A DNA stretch of 64,000 nucleotides from Streptomyces camelliae (lineage in GTDB: Bacteria; Actinomycetota; Actinomycetes; Streptomycetales; Streptomycetaceae). The position numbers and the translations under genes were made by a program. This document shows positions 44,511 to 52,789 of the stretch, in pieces. Location: positions 1,674,001 to 1,738,000 of the forward strand of contig NZ_CP115300.1 in the NCBI RefSeq assembly GCF_027625935.1, in the 5' to 3' direction. The notes beneath the pieces were generated by a model. It saw only the letters and a program-made list of their open reading frames with translations, did no database searches and was not told the DNA's origin. The stretch's first letter is position 1, and each line of letters starts with the position of its first letter.

Positions 44511-44948
44511 TCAGCGGCCGTCGTAGCCGGCGGTCGGCATGGACAGGCGGCGATGGACGTGGGCCTTCATCTGGGCGTCGTAGGCCGGTTCGGCGCGGCC
44601 GACGGTCTCCACGCGGACGCCGCGCCGGGCGCATTCGGCGGTGAAGGCCTCGACGGAGGACAGAGCGCGGCGCAGGACCCGCAGGCTGGGGGCGACGAAC
44701 ACGTCGACGCCGGGGCGGACGCCGTCCCACAGGGCGCAGTGGTCGAAGCGCAGTCCGCCGACGAGGAGTTCGCGGGCGACGACGTAGCCGTGCTCGGCGG
44801 CCCAGCGGGCGCACATGGCGTGCTGGCTGCGGGAGTCGACGAGGAAGGGGTCGGCTTCCAGTTCCTCCAGCGGGGTCAGGCTGGCGATGGCGGTGACCCG
44901 TACGGGTACGGACGCGGGCGTGTCGGGGGTGGGCTGCGGTTGTCCCAT
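44511..44948 (-). CDS. Small protein with a possible degenerate serine-recombinase fold
   Basis: A 145-residue cytoplasmic protein with a strong ribosome site (GAGGTGAG). I do not recognise a named family. The order DSRSQHAMCARWAAEHGYVV, a stretch ending RPGVDVFVAPSLRVLRR, then ECARRGVRVETVG resembles the N-terminal catalytic domain of resolvases. In that domain a QR...C...G pattern is followed by a conserved Asp-Arg region and RGVxL. The catalytic serine region is not recognisable (VTAIASLTP), and there is no DNA-binding tail. If related at all it would be a domesticated, inactive form. Divergent from an MBL-fold gene. Confidence 0.5.
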   Translation of the reverse strand: MGQPQPTPDTPASVPVRVTAIASLTPLEELEADPFLVDSRSQHAMCARWAAEHGYVVARELLVGGLRFDHCALWDGVRPGVDVFVAPSLRVLRRALSSVEAFTAECARRGVRVETVGRAEPAYDAQMKAHVHRRLSMPTAGYDGR

Positions 44949-45033
44949 GGCGTCCCCCTCACCTCCGGGTTTCGCGGCCGACCCTACTCCTGCCCGTAGG
45001 CTTCGGGGAGTCGCGTGAAGGAGGCGGAAGAAG

Positions 45034-45807
45034 GTGCCGGTGGAGATCACCTGGTGGGGTCACGCCACCTGCACGGTCCAGGACGGGAACATACGCGTGC
45101 TGACCGATCCTCTGTTCGCGCGCCGGCTGGCGCATCTGCGGCGGCGCCGGGGTGCGGTTCCGCCGGACCGGGCCCGGCGCGCGGACGTGGCGCTCGTCTC
45201 CCATCTGCACGCCGACCATCTGCATGTGCCCTCGCTGGCCGCGCTCGCGCCGGGTACGCGCCTGCTCGTGCCCCGGGGTGCGCCGCGGGCGGTGCCGTCG
45301 CTGCGCCGGCTGCGGGGTCTTCGGGTGACCGAGGTGGTGCCGGGGGACGCGGTGCGGGTCGGTGAGGTGCTGGTCCGGGTGGTGCCCGCGCTGCACGACG
45401 GGCGGCGCTTGCCGGTGGGGCCGCACCGGTCGCCGGCGCTGGGGTACGTGGTGGAGGGGGAGGCGCGGACGTACTTCGCCGGGGACACCGGGCTGTTCGA
45501 CGCGATGGCGGAACGGGTCGGTCCGGTGGATGTGGCGTTGCTGCCGGTGGGCGGCTGGGGGCCGTTCCTGGGTGAGGGGCATCTGGACGCGGGGCGGGCG
45601 GCGCGGGCGCTGGCCCGGCTGGCGCCTCGGATGGCGGTGCCGGTGCACTACGGGACGTACTGGCCCATCGGGATGGAGGCGGTGCGGCCGCACGAGTTCC
45701 ACGCGCCGGGGGACGAGTTCGTGCGGCTGGCGGCTGTGGTCGCGCCGCAGGTGGTGGTGCGCAAGCTGGGGCACGGGGAGAGTGTGCGGCTGGAGGTGGC
45801 GCGGTGA
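45034..45807 (+). CDS. MBL-fold metal-dependent hydrolase
   Basis: A 257-residue metallo-beta-lactamase-fold protein with the dinuclear metal motif SHLHADHLH near residue 59. WWGHATCTV opens the fold, YFAGDTGLFD supplies an Asp, and VPVHYGTYWPI supplies the last His. This set is typical of the UlaG/NAPE-PLD-like branch acting on phosphodiesters. GTG at 45034 has AAGGAGGCGG upstream. The stop overlaps the start of the DedA gene by four bases, so the two are co-translated. Substrate unknown; the DedA partner suggests membrane lipid metabolism. Confidence 0.88.
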   Translation: MPVEITWWGHATCTVQDGNIRVLTDPLFARRLAHLRRRRGAVPPDRARRADVALVSHLHADHLHVPSLAALAPGTRLLVPRGAPRAVPSLRRLRGLRVTEVVPGDAVRVGEVLVRVVPALHDGRRLPVGPHRSPALGYVVEGEARTYFAGDTGLFDAMAERVGPVDVALLPVGGWGPFLGEGHLDAGRAARALARLAPRMAVPVHYGTYWPIGMEAVRPHEFHAPGDEFVRLAAVVAPQVVVRKLGHGESVRLEVAR

Positions 45808-46436
45808 GCCGGCCGGCCTCGGCGCTGGCGCTCGCCGCCGCGTCGACGTCGGCGGTGCCGCCGGAGTCGACGCAGCAGGCGGTCGGTTATCCCTCGTTGT
45901 TCCTGCTGGTGCTGATCGGTGCGCTGGTGCCGGTGGTGCCGACGGGTGCGCTGGTGAGTTCGGCGGCGGTGGTGGCGTTCCATCAGACGGCGCCGTTCTC
46001 GCTGGCGCTGGTGTTCGTGACGGCGTCGCTGGCGGCGTTCACCGGGGACGGGGCGCTGTACTGGCTGGGGCGGCGCGGGATGCGGTCGCGCAGCGGGTCG
46101 CGGTGGCTGGAGGCGATCCGGTCGCGGGCGCCGGAGGAACGGGCCGCGGGGGCGCGGGAGAAGCTCGCCGAGCACGGGGTCGCGGTGCTGGTGCTGTCCC
46201 GGCTGGTGCCGGCGGGTCGTGTTCCGGTGATGCTGGCGTGTCTGATGGCGGACTGGCCGCTCAGGCGGTTCGCCCGGGGGAATCTGCCGGCGTGTCTCGC
46301 CTGGGCGGCCACGTATCAGGTCATCGGTGTGCTGGGGGGTTCGTTGTTCAGGGAGCCGTGGGAGGGGGTTGTGGTGGCGGTCGCGCTGACCGTGGTGATC
46401 AGCGTGATGCCGGGTCTGGTACGGCGATTTCGGTAG
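45804..46436 (+). CDS. DedA/VTT-domain membrane protein
   Basis: A 210-residue membrane protein with about five helices. The DedA core runs from about residue 30 to 195, with the glycine/proline re-entrant segment PVVPTGALVSSAAVVAF, FTGDGALYWLGRRGMR and LSRLVPAGRVPVMLACLMADW. Bacterial DedA proteins include lipid scramblases and flippases for polyprenyl-phosphate or phosphatidylethanolamine. GTG overlaps the MBL gene's stop (GTGA). Its end overlaps the convergent second MBL gene by 38 bases. Confidence 0.88.
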   Translation: MSRPASALALAAASTSAVPPESTQQAVGYPSLFLLVLIGALVPVVPTGALVSSAAVVAFHQTAPFSLALVFVTASLAAFTGDGALYWLGRRGMRSRSGSRWLEAIRSRAPEERAAGAREKLAEHGVAVLVLSRLVPAGRVPVMLACLMADWPLRRFARGNLPACLAWAATYQVIGVLGGSLFREPWEGVVVAVALTVVISVMPGLVRRFR

Positions 46437-47685
46437 CGCCGTCGGGGATGAGGTCGTCTTCGGGGTGACGGTCCGTTGTGGTTTCTCGCGCCGGCGCGGC
46501 GGTAGCCGCATATCGGACACAGCCCCGCGCCCCTGACGGGACGCTCCCGTCCAGCACCTTTGATCCGCCGACCGGCAGATCCCACAGGTCCTCCCGGTCC
46601 CGTCCCGCCTTCTGCCAGGCCGTACGCACGCGCGTGAGGGGTTCCAGGACGGGCTCGGCCGAGAGGATGAAGGTGCCCCAGTGCATGGGGGCCATGCGGT
46701 GGGCGCCGAGGTCGAGGGTGGCCCGGACGGCTTCCTCGGGGTCGCAGTGGACGTCGCTGAGCCACCAGCGGGGGTCGTAGGCGCCGATGGGCATGAGGGC
46801 GAGGTCGATGCCGGGGTAGCGGCGGCCGATGCGGGAGAACCAGTGGCCGTAGCCGGTGTCACCGGCGAAGTAGAGGCGCCGGCCGCCGGTGTCGGTGAGG
46901 ATCCAGCCGCCCCAGAGGCTGTGGCAGGTGTCGGTGAGGGTGCGCTTGGACCAGTGGTGGGCGGGGACGAAGTCGAAGCGGACCCCGGCCAGTTCGGCGC
47001 CTTCCCACCAGTCGAGCTCGGTGACGCAGGTGAAGCGCCGGCGCCGGAACCAGCGGCCGAGTCCGGCGGGGACGAACAGCGGTGTGGCGCGCGGGAGTCG
47101 GCGCAGGGTGGGGGCGTCGAGGTGGTCGTAGTGGTTGTGGCTGATGACGACGGCGTCGACGCAGGGCAGGCTGTCCCAGGGGACGCCGACGGGGGTGATG
47201 CGGGCGGGGGTGCCGAGGATGCGGCGGGACCAGACGGGGTCGGTGAGGACGGTCAGGCCGCCGATGCGGACGATCCAGCTGGCGTGTCCGGCCCAGGTGA
47301 CGGCGAGGGTGCGGGGGTCGGCGGGAGGCAGCGGGGCGGGTTCGACGGGGAGCAGGGGGAGGTCGGCGAGGCCTTCGCGGCCAGGGCGTACGGCGCCTTC
47401 GCGGGCGAAGCGTGCCATGGCCTTGAGGCCGGGCAGCGGGGCGGTGAGCCGGTCGTGGAACGTCCGTGGCCACACCCGGTGTTCGCCCAGGGGGCGGGGT
47501 TCGGCGAGCGGGGGGAAGGGCGGTGCGAGGGGCGTCGTGGATGCGGTGGATGCGGTGGATGCGGTGGATGCGGTGGATGCGGTGGATGCGGACGTGGGAG
47601 TCGGCGTGGTCGTCGCGGGCGTCGAGGTCGTCGAGGTCGTCGAGGTCGTCGTGGGCGGTCCGGACTCATGCGTCTGCTGCGTCAT
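46399..47685 (-). CDS. MBL-fold hydrolase (NAPE-PLD-like) with repeat-derived ends
   Basis: A 428-residue metallo-hydrolase. The metal motif is VVISHNHYDHLD near residue 180, opened by VTWAGHASWIVRIGG and completed by YFAGDTGYG and MAPMHWGTF. The first 50 residues are a Ser/Thr/Ala repeat encoded by 9-bp units (47537-47590 and 47621-47647). The last 55 or so residues appear to be read through a Streptomyces-type intergenic repeat (46471-46541), so the ancestral stop was probably earlier. ATG overlaps the stop of the upstream aminotransferase-like gene by four bases. Confidence 0.85.
   Translation of the reverse strand: MTQQTHESGPPTTTSTTSTTSTPATTTPTPTSASTASTASTASTASTASTTPLAPPFPPLAEPRPLGEHRVWPRTFHDRLTAPLPGLKAMARFAREGAVRPGREGLADLPLLPVEPAPLPPADPRTLAVTWAGHASWIVRIGGLTVLTDPVWSRRILGTPARITPVGVPWDSLPCVDAVVISHNHYDHLDAPTLRRLPRATPLFVPAGLGRWFRRRRFTCVTELDWWEGAELAGVRFDFVPAHHWSKRTLTDTCHSLWGGWILTDTGGRRLYFAGDTGYGHWFSRIGRRYPGIDLALMPIGAYDPRWWLSDVHCDPEEAVRATLDLGAHRMAPMHWGTFILSAEPVLEPLTRVRTAWQKAGRDREDLWDLPVGGSKVLDGSVPSGARGCVRYAATAAPARETTTDRHPEDDLIPDGATEIAVPDPASR
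46471..46541. repeat. GC-rich interspersed repeat read as protein C-terminus
   Basis: The minus-strand words CAGGGGCGCGGGGCTGTGTC, GATATGCGGCTACCGCCGCG and the following lines match a repeat I recall as frequent between Streptomyces genes. Here it lies in frame inside the MBL gene and encodes SGARGCVRYAATAAPARETT. Identification is from memory and needs a genome search. Confidence 0.5.
47537..47647. repeat. 9-bp tandem repeats at the start of the MBL gene
   Basis: GTGGATGCG is repeated six times (47537-47590) and GTCGAGGTC three times (47621-47647). They encode Ala-Ser-Thr and Thr-Thr-Ser units in the N-terminal arm. Both are multiples of three, so length changes preserve the frame. Confidence 0.92.
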
Positions 47686-48938
47686 CGAGGAGGCTCCCGT
47701 CGCTGAGCTTCGTCACGGAGATCGTCGAGGACCGACGTCAAGGTGATCAACGCACGGTGCACGTGTGGCAGTTCCAACGGCGCGGGTGACGTGAGGGATT
47801 CCACGCGTTCCTCGTCGGTGCCGCCGAGCAGGGGGCCGGTGGCGAGGCGTACGCGCAGGGCGGCCAGGTCGTCGCCGAAGCGGTGGCCGCCGGGTGCCGG
47901 CATGCCGAGGCGGGCGGTGAGGAGGTCCTCCAACTCCTGTGCGTCGCCGACACCTTGTACGGCGAGGGGTTCGCGCAGCGGGCCGAGGTCGGCGTACAGG
48001 TGGCGGCCGGCCTGCGGGGGTCGGGCGAGGGCGCCGGCGGTGACGAGCGCGGTGTGTACGGCGGCCGCCACGCGCGCGTGCAGCCGTACGGCGGTCTCGC
48101 GGCGGTCGATGACGGGCCGGGGTTCGTCGAGGGCGTAGCCGGCCGCAGCGGCGACGGGGGCGGCGATGCGGGCGCCGAGCGCGGTGAGGATGTCGAGCAC
48201 GCGTGCGTGGAGGCGGAGTCCGGGTTCGGTCGCGGGGAAGCGGGCGACGGCGGCGGGCCAGCCGGGGGGCAGCAGGGAGCCGGCGAGGTCGGTGACGACG
48301 GTGACCCGGTCGGGTCGCATCTCGGCGGGGCTGAGCAGGACGGTGTCGTGCGGGTGGTGGAGGGTGTCGCGCCAGGTCTCGTCGCTGACCAGGTGCAGGC
48401 CCTCGGTGGTGGCGGCCTCGACGGTCTCGTGGAGCAGTTCGGGCGGGGCGACGGTGGCGGTGGGGTCGTCGGCGACGGACAGCACGAGCAGGCGTGGGTC
48501 GCCGCCCTCGTCGCGGACCCGGCGGACGGTCTCCAGCAGGGCGTAGGGGTCGGGGACGCCGCCGCTCTCGGCGGGGGTGGGCACGTGGAAGACGGGTCGG
48601 CCGAGGATGCGGGCGTCGGGCGCCCACCAGGCGGCGCAGGGGCGGGGTGCGAGGACGTCGGCGCCGTCCGAGGCGAGCGCGGCGGTGACGGCGAGCAGCA
48701 GCGCGGGGGCGCCGGGGCCGGCGGCGACCTGGTCGGGGACGGTGGGCAGGCCGCGGCGGGTCCAGTAGCCGCAGGCCGCTTCCAGCAGGGCGGGGGCGCC
48801 GCCGACGGGCTGGGCGTCGGTGCGGTGTGCGGCGGCGGCGAGCACGGCGGTGAGTTCGGGGAGGACGGGCAGGCCGTCGCCGGGGAGCGGCGGGCCGTAG
48901 CGGACGGGGCCGTGGCCCTCGGGGTCCGTGCGCCGCAT
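47682..48938 (-). CDS. Aminotransferase class I/II-like protein with no lysine
   Basis: A 418-residue fold-type I PLP-enzyme-like protein. The overall plan is recognisable: GAPALLEAACGYWTRRGL, GPGAPALLLAVTAAL, PCAAWWAPDARILGRPVFHV and the Asp region HLVSDETWRDTL. Where the PLP-binding lysine should follow (usually S-x-S-K-x-x-x-x-G-G-W-R) it reads TDLAGSLLPPGW. I found no lysine anywhere in the protein, so a normal Schiff base is impossible. It is probably a non-catalytic or regulatory protein. Stop overlaps the start of the MBL gene by four bases, indicating one operon. Confidence 0.8.
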   Translation of the reverse strand: MRRTDPEGHGPVRYGPPLPGDGLPVLPELTAVLAAAAHRTDAQPVGGAPALLEAACGYWTRRGLPTVPDQVAAGPGAPALLLAVTAALASDGADVLAPRPCAAWWAPDARILGRPVFHVPTPAESGGVPDPYALLETVRRVRDEGGDPRLLVLSVADDPTATVAPPELLHETVEAATTEGLHLVSDETWRDTLHHPHDTVLLSPAEMRPDRVTVVTDLAGSLLPPGWPAAVARFPATEPGLRLHARVLDILTALGARIAAPVAAAAGYALDEPRPVIDRRETAVRLHARVAAAVHTALVTAGALARPPQAGRHLYADLGPLREPLAVQGVGDAQELEDLLTARLGMPAPGGHRFGDDLAALRVRLATGPLLGGTDEERVESLTSPAPLELPHVHRALITLTSVLDDLRDEAQRREPPR

Positions 48939-49131
48939 GTCCGCCTCCGCGCAGTCCGTGGTGGGTCGTCGTGGGCTGCTGTGTGGTGTGGTGTGGTGCC
49001 GGGTGGGCCGCCGTCCGGCGCCGTCGTCCGGCGCCGGGGTACGGCCGGTGTGCGTGGGTCGGGTGCCGGTGTCCTCGGGTTGGTGTACCCGTGGGGCGGC
49101 CGTCCATGGGGGGCGCCGGGCGTTGTCCCGG

Positions 49132-50109
49132 TCACACGCCGGTGGGGCGGTCCGCCGTGGTGCGGCGGTGGCCGAGGAGGCGGTAGCCGGCTCCGGCGCA
49201 GGCGGTGGCGATGAGAATGCCACCGGCGGCGAGGGCGGGCACGGAGTCGGTGAAGCTGCCGCCCTGTCCGGCCTCGACGCCGTGCTGGACGCCGGCCGGG
49301 GCGCAGTCGGCACCGTCGTGGGGCCGGCCGCCGGGCTGCGGTTCGCGGGGTTCGGCACAACCCCGGCCACCGGGACAGGCTCCCCCACCGGCTCCCGGTC
49401 CGCCCCCGGCCCCTGGTCCGGCTCCTGGTCCGGCTCCCGGACCGCCCCCAGCTCCTGGTCCGGCTCCCGGACCGCCCCCGACCCCTGGTTCGGCTCCCGG
49501 ACCGCCCCCGGCCCCTGGTCCGGCTCCCGGACCGCCCCCGACCCCTGGTTCGGCTCCCGGACCGCCCCCGACCCCGGCTCCCGGTCCGCCCGCGCCTCCG
49601 GGTCCCGGTCCGACCCCGACCCCGGCTCCCGGTCCGCCCGCGCCTCCGGGTCCCGGTCCGACCCCGACCCCGGCTCCCGGTCCGCCCGCGCCTCCGGCTC
49701 CCGGTCCGACCCCGACCCCGGCTCCCGGTCCGCCCGCGCCTCCGGCTCCCGGTCCGCCCCCAACCCCGGCTCCGGCTCCGGCGCACTCTCGTCCGTCTCC
49801 CTGGCACCGTCCGGGCTCGCGGCACGAGGAACCGTCGGGGCAGGCCTCGCCGGCCCGGCAGCCCGGGGTGTCCCGACAGGACTGCTCCCCCGGCCGGCAC
49901 CGACCGGCGTCGCTGTCTCCGCAGGGTTTGCCGTCCGGGAAGAGCTGGGGCAGCGGGGCCTGGGCCGCTCCGGGTACGGCTCCGCCGACGGCGTCGCAGC
50001 TCATGGGGAGGGCGCGGGCGGCAGGGGCCGCGGAGGCGGCGGGGCCGGCCAGCAGCAGCGCGGCACCGGCGGCGAGGGCGGCGGACAGGGCACGGGCGGT
50101 GCGGCGCAT
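49132..50109 (-). CDS. Exported Cys-rich, Gly/Pro-repeat protein with C-terminal membrane anchor
   Basis: A 325-residue protein I do not recognise. ATG at 50109 opens a signal peptide (about residues 1-27, ending ASA). A Cys-rich head (about 35-110) has closely spaced cysteines (PCGDSDAGRCRPGEQSC and on). A Gly/Ala/Pro/Val repeat region (about 112-245) is collagen-like in composition but without strict GXY. A final hydrophobic helix (about 290-312, VPALAAGGILIATACAGAGY) and a basic tail complete it. It is probably held in the membrane or wall with the repeats as a spacer. There is no LPxTG motif. Confidence 0.65.
   Translation of the reverse strand: MRRTARALSAALAAGAALLLAGPAASAAPAARALPMSCDAVGGAVPGAAQAPLPQLFPDGKPCGDSDAGRCRPGEQSCRDTPGCRAGEACPDGSSCREPGRCQGDGRECAGAGAGVGGGPGAGGAGGPGAGVGVGPGAGGAGGPGAGVGVGPGPGGAGGPGAGVGVGPGPGGAGGPGAGVGGGPGAEPGVGGGPGAGPGAGGGPGAEPGVGGGPGAGPGAGGGPGAGPGAGPGAGGGPGAGGGACPGGRGCAEPREPQPGGRPHDGADCAPAGVQHGVEAGQGGSFTDSVPALAAGGILIATACAGAGYRLLGHRRTTADRPTGV
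49370..49790. repeat. Degenerate repeat coding Gly/Ala/Pro
   Basis: Units of 24-48 bp rich in CCGGCTCCCGGTCCGCCC or CCCGGACCGCCCCCGACCCC recur across about 420 bp. On the minus strand they encode the spacer of the exported protein. Copy number probably varies between strains. Confidence 0.85.
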
Positions 50110-50336
50110 GGGGCGGGCTCCTCGACGGGCGGCGGCGGTTCGGCCGGGCCGCGCTACGACGGCACTGCCGGACGGCGCCACGGGTACCGGGCACGGGGCC
50201 GGGGCACAGGGTGTGCCCTCGCAGCCATCTCAGCCCGTACGAGGCCGTACCGCGCGCGGCCGGACCCCATTCGCGGGACATGCACGGCCGGTCGGGTGAC
50301 GTGGCATACGGAGGCGGTACGACGGGCTCAGGCGCT

Positions 50337-50422
50337 GGTGCCGGTCCCGGTCCCGGTGCCGGTCCCGGTCCCGGTGCCGGTGCCGGTGCCGGTGCCGGTG
50401 CCGGTGCCGGTGCCGGTGCCGG
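50337..50422. repeat. GGTGCC/GGTCCC hexanucleotide repeat
   Basis: About fourteen hexamers GGTGCC or GGTCCC in a row. It lies in the 483-bp gene-free stretch 50110-50592. That stretch also holds two copies of GGTCGGGACYGGGAAGCGG (about 50518 and 50567) near the DUF6158 stop, and nothing I would call a gene. An open frame covering it is composition only. Confidence 0.92.
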
Positions 50423-50592
50423 GGAGCGTCAGGGAATGCCGGCCCACGCGTGTGCGTACCCGAGGTGACGGCCGGGGCGGGGCATGTACGCCGGTCAGGT
50501 CGCCGGGCCCGGATCCCGGTCGGGACCGGGAAGCGGACGCCGCTGAAGAGCCGCGCAGCGAGCCCCGGTCGGGACTGGGAAGCGGGCGCCGG

Positions 50593-50850
50593 TCAGGTGC
50601 TGGATGCGCGGGGGGTCGCTGCCTCGCCGCAGCCGCGTTCGCGGGCGCCCTCGCGGGTGCGGCCCGAGCTGACCAGGCGGCGCGGGTTGCGGCGCAGATA
50701 CTCGCCCTCCAGCTGCGCCATGCGCTCGTTGTGGGCCCGCAGCGCGTCGTTCGAGCCGTACAGGAGGGTGTCGTGGCGCGTGCGGTGGATCGTCTCCAGC
50801 TCTTTCATCAGCTGCTGGTCGTCCAGTCGGCTGGGGTCGACTCCGGTCAT
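50593..50850 (-). CDS. DUF6158 family protein
   Basis: An 85-residue, highly charged cytoplasmic protein. The start MTGVDPSRLDDQQLMKEL and the core HRTRHDTLLYGSNDALRAHN are what I recall for a small conserved Streptomyces family of unknown function (DUF6158). It is mostly helical with heptad-like spacing and no catalytic motif. GGGGCACC precedes the ATG. Stand-alone between the repeat region and the ABC-F gene. Confidence 0.75.
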   Translation of the reverse strand: MTGVDPSRLDDQQLMKELETIHRTRHDTLLYGSNDALRAHNERMAQLEGEYLRRNPRRLVSSGRTREGARERGCGEAATPRASST

Positions 50851-51003
50851 GGTGGTGCCCCGCTCGTCCTGTCCGTGGTCCCGGCCCCGAGTGTGTCCGG
50901 GGCGGAACCATGGAGCCGGCATTCCTGCATCCACCATACGAAGATCCACGGCCCGGGGCCTTGCGAGAGCCCGGCGGCCCCGGACGGATGGCTTCCGGGG
51001 CGC

Positions 51004-52623
51004 TCAGCGGGCCCGTTCCACCCGGCGTTCGTCCCAGACCGGTTCCGGGGTCTCGCGGACGCGGCCGTCGGTGCCGAAGACCAGGTAGCGGTCGAAGGAG
51101 CGGGCGAACCAGCGGTCGTGGGTGACGGCGAGGACCGTGCCGTCGAAGGCCTCCATGCCCTCCTGGAGGGCCTCGGCCGACTCCAGGTCGAGGTTGTCGG
51201 TGGGCTCGTCCAGCAGCAGCGCGGTGGCGCCGGCGAGCTCCAGCAGCAGGATCTGGAAGCGGGCCTGCTGGCCGCCGGAGAGCCGGTCGAAGGACTGCTC
51301 GGCCTGCTGGGTCAGTTCGTAGCGGCGCAGCCTGGACATGGCCGCCCCGCGGTCCTGGGCGTGCTCCTTCCACAGGATGTCGAGGAGGGTGCGGCCGTGG
51401 AGTTCGGGGTGCGCGTGGGTCTGCGCGAAGTGGCCGGGTACGACCCGTGCGCCGAGCTTCCACGTCCCGGTGTGCGCGACGTCCTCGCCGGCGAGGAGGC
51501 GGAGGAAGTGCGACTTGCCGGAGCCGTTGGAGCCGAGGACGGCGACCCGTTCGCCGTAGAAGACCTCCAGGTCGAAGGGGTGCATCAGGCCGGTCAGTTC
51601 GAGTCCCTCGCAGGTGACGGCCCGGATGCCGGTGCGGCCACCCTTCAGACGCATGGTGATGTCCTGCTCGCGGGGCGGCTCCGGCGGCGGTCCGGCCTCC
51701 TCGAACTTGCGCAAGCGGGTCTGTGCGGCGGCGTAGCGGGAGGCCATCTCGTGGCTGACGGCGGCGGCCTGGCGGAGGTTCAGGACGAGCTTCTTCAGCT
51801 GGGCGTGCTTCTCGTCCCAGCGGCGGCGCAGCTCTTCGAAGCGGGCGAAACGTTCACGGCGGGCCTCGTGGTAGGTGGCGAAGCCGCCGCCGTGCACCCA
51901 GGCATCGGCGCCGGCCGGACCGGGCTCGACGGAGACGATCTTCTCGGCGGCGCGGGCGAGGAGTTCCCGGTCGTGGGAGACGAACAGGACCGTCTTGCGG
52001 GTCTGCCGCAGCTGCTCCTCCAGCCAGCGCTTGCCGGGCACGTCGAGGTAGTTGTCCGGCTCGTCGAGCAGGAGCACTTCGTCGGTGCCGCGCAGCAGCG
52101 CCTCCAGCACGAGGCGTTTCTGCTCGCCGCCGGAGAGGGTGCGCACCTGGCGCCACTGGGCGCGTTCGTAGGGCATGCCGAGGGCGGCGGTGGTGCACAC
52201 GTCCCACAGGGTCTCGGCCTCGTAGCCGCGGGCCTCGGCCCAGTCGGCGAGGGCCTGGGCGTACCGCATCTGGGCGGCCTCGTCGTCGACGGTCATGACG
52301 GCGTGCTCGGCCTCGTCCACCGCCCTCGCCGCCTCGCGGATGCGGGGCGGGGCGACGCACACGAGCAGGTCGCGTACGGTCGTGTCGTCGCGTACGGAGC
52401 CCACGAACTGGCGCATCACGCCGAGGCCGCCACTGACGGTGACGGTGCCGCCGTGCGGCTTCAGCTCGCCGGAGATCAGCCGGAGCAGAGTGGTCTTGCC
52501 GGCGCCGTTCGGGCCGACCAGGGCGACGGCGGAGCCTTCGCCGACCCGGAAGGACACGTCCCCGAGCAGGGTCCTCCCGTCGGGGAGGTGGTACTCAAGG
52601 TGCGCGGCTTCCAGATGTCCCAT
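51004..52623 (-). CDS. ABC-F family ATP-binding protein
   Basis: A 539-residue soluble protein with two ABC cassettes and no membrane segments. First cassette: GPNGAGKTT, LSGGEQKR and LLLDEPDNYLD. Second: GSNGSGKSH, LSGGQQAR and LLLDEPTDNLD. The interdomain linker (about 250-310) is a charged coiled coil. ABC-F proteins act on ribosomes, easing stalled translation or protecting from antibiotics. The short linker and lack of extensions suit a housekeeping rather than resistance role, but this cannot be settled from sequence. Confidence 0.93.
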   Translation of the reverse strand: MGHLEAAHLEYHLPDGRTLLGDVSFRVGEGSAVALVGPNGAGKTTLLRLISGELKPHGGTVTVSGGLGVMRQFVGSVRDDTTVRDLLVCVAPPRIREAARAVDEAEHAVMTVDDEAAQMRYAQALADWAEARGYEAETLWDVCTTAALGMPYERAQWRQVRTLSGGEQKRLVLEALLRGTDEVLLLDEPDNYLDVPGKRWLEEQLRQTRKTVLFVSHDRELLARAAEKIVSVEPGPAGADAWVHGGGFATYHEARRERFARFEELRRRWDEKHAQLKKLVLNLRQAAAVSHEMASRYAAAQTRLRKFEEAGPPPEPPREQDITMRLKGGRTGIRAVTCEGLELTGLMHPFDLEVFYGERVAVLGSNGSGKSHFLRLLAGEDVAHTGTWKLGARVVPGHFAQTHAHPELHGRTLLDILWKEHAQDRGAAMSRLRRYELTQQAEQSFDRLSGGQQARFQILLLELAGATALLLDEPTDNLDLESAEALQEGMEAFDGTVLAVTHDRWFARSFDRYLVFGTDGRVRETPEPVWDERRVERAR

Positions 52624-52789
52624 GGGCAGGCATTCTGCGGGGCGGCCTCGGCCCGGGGCAAACGCTTATCCCCGGCACACGCTCGTCGCCGGGCACGCTT
52701 GCCCCTCGGGCACACAGCCGCGCCGGGTACACGCTCGCACCCGGCGCACGGCACGGGCCTGCGCCCCGGGCCGGTCCCCCGCCCTCCCG

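Noticed and set aside
50211..50468. Small Gly/Ala protein encoded by the GGTGCC array
   Set aside because: Only repeat-coded residues, no ribosome site and no flanking conserved sequence; treated as a DNA repeat.
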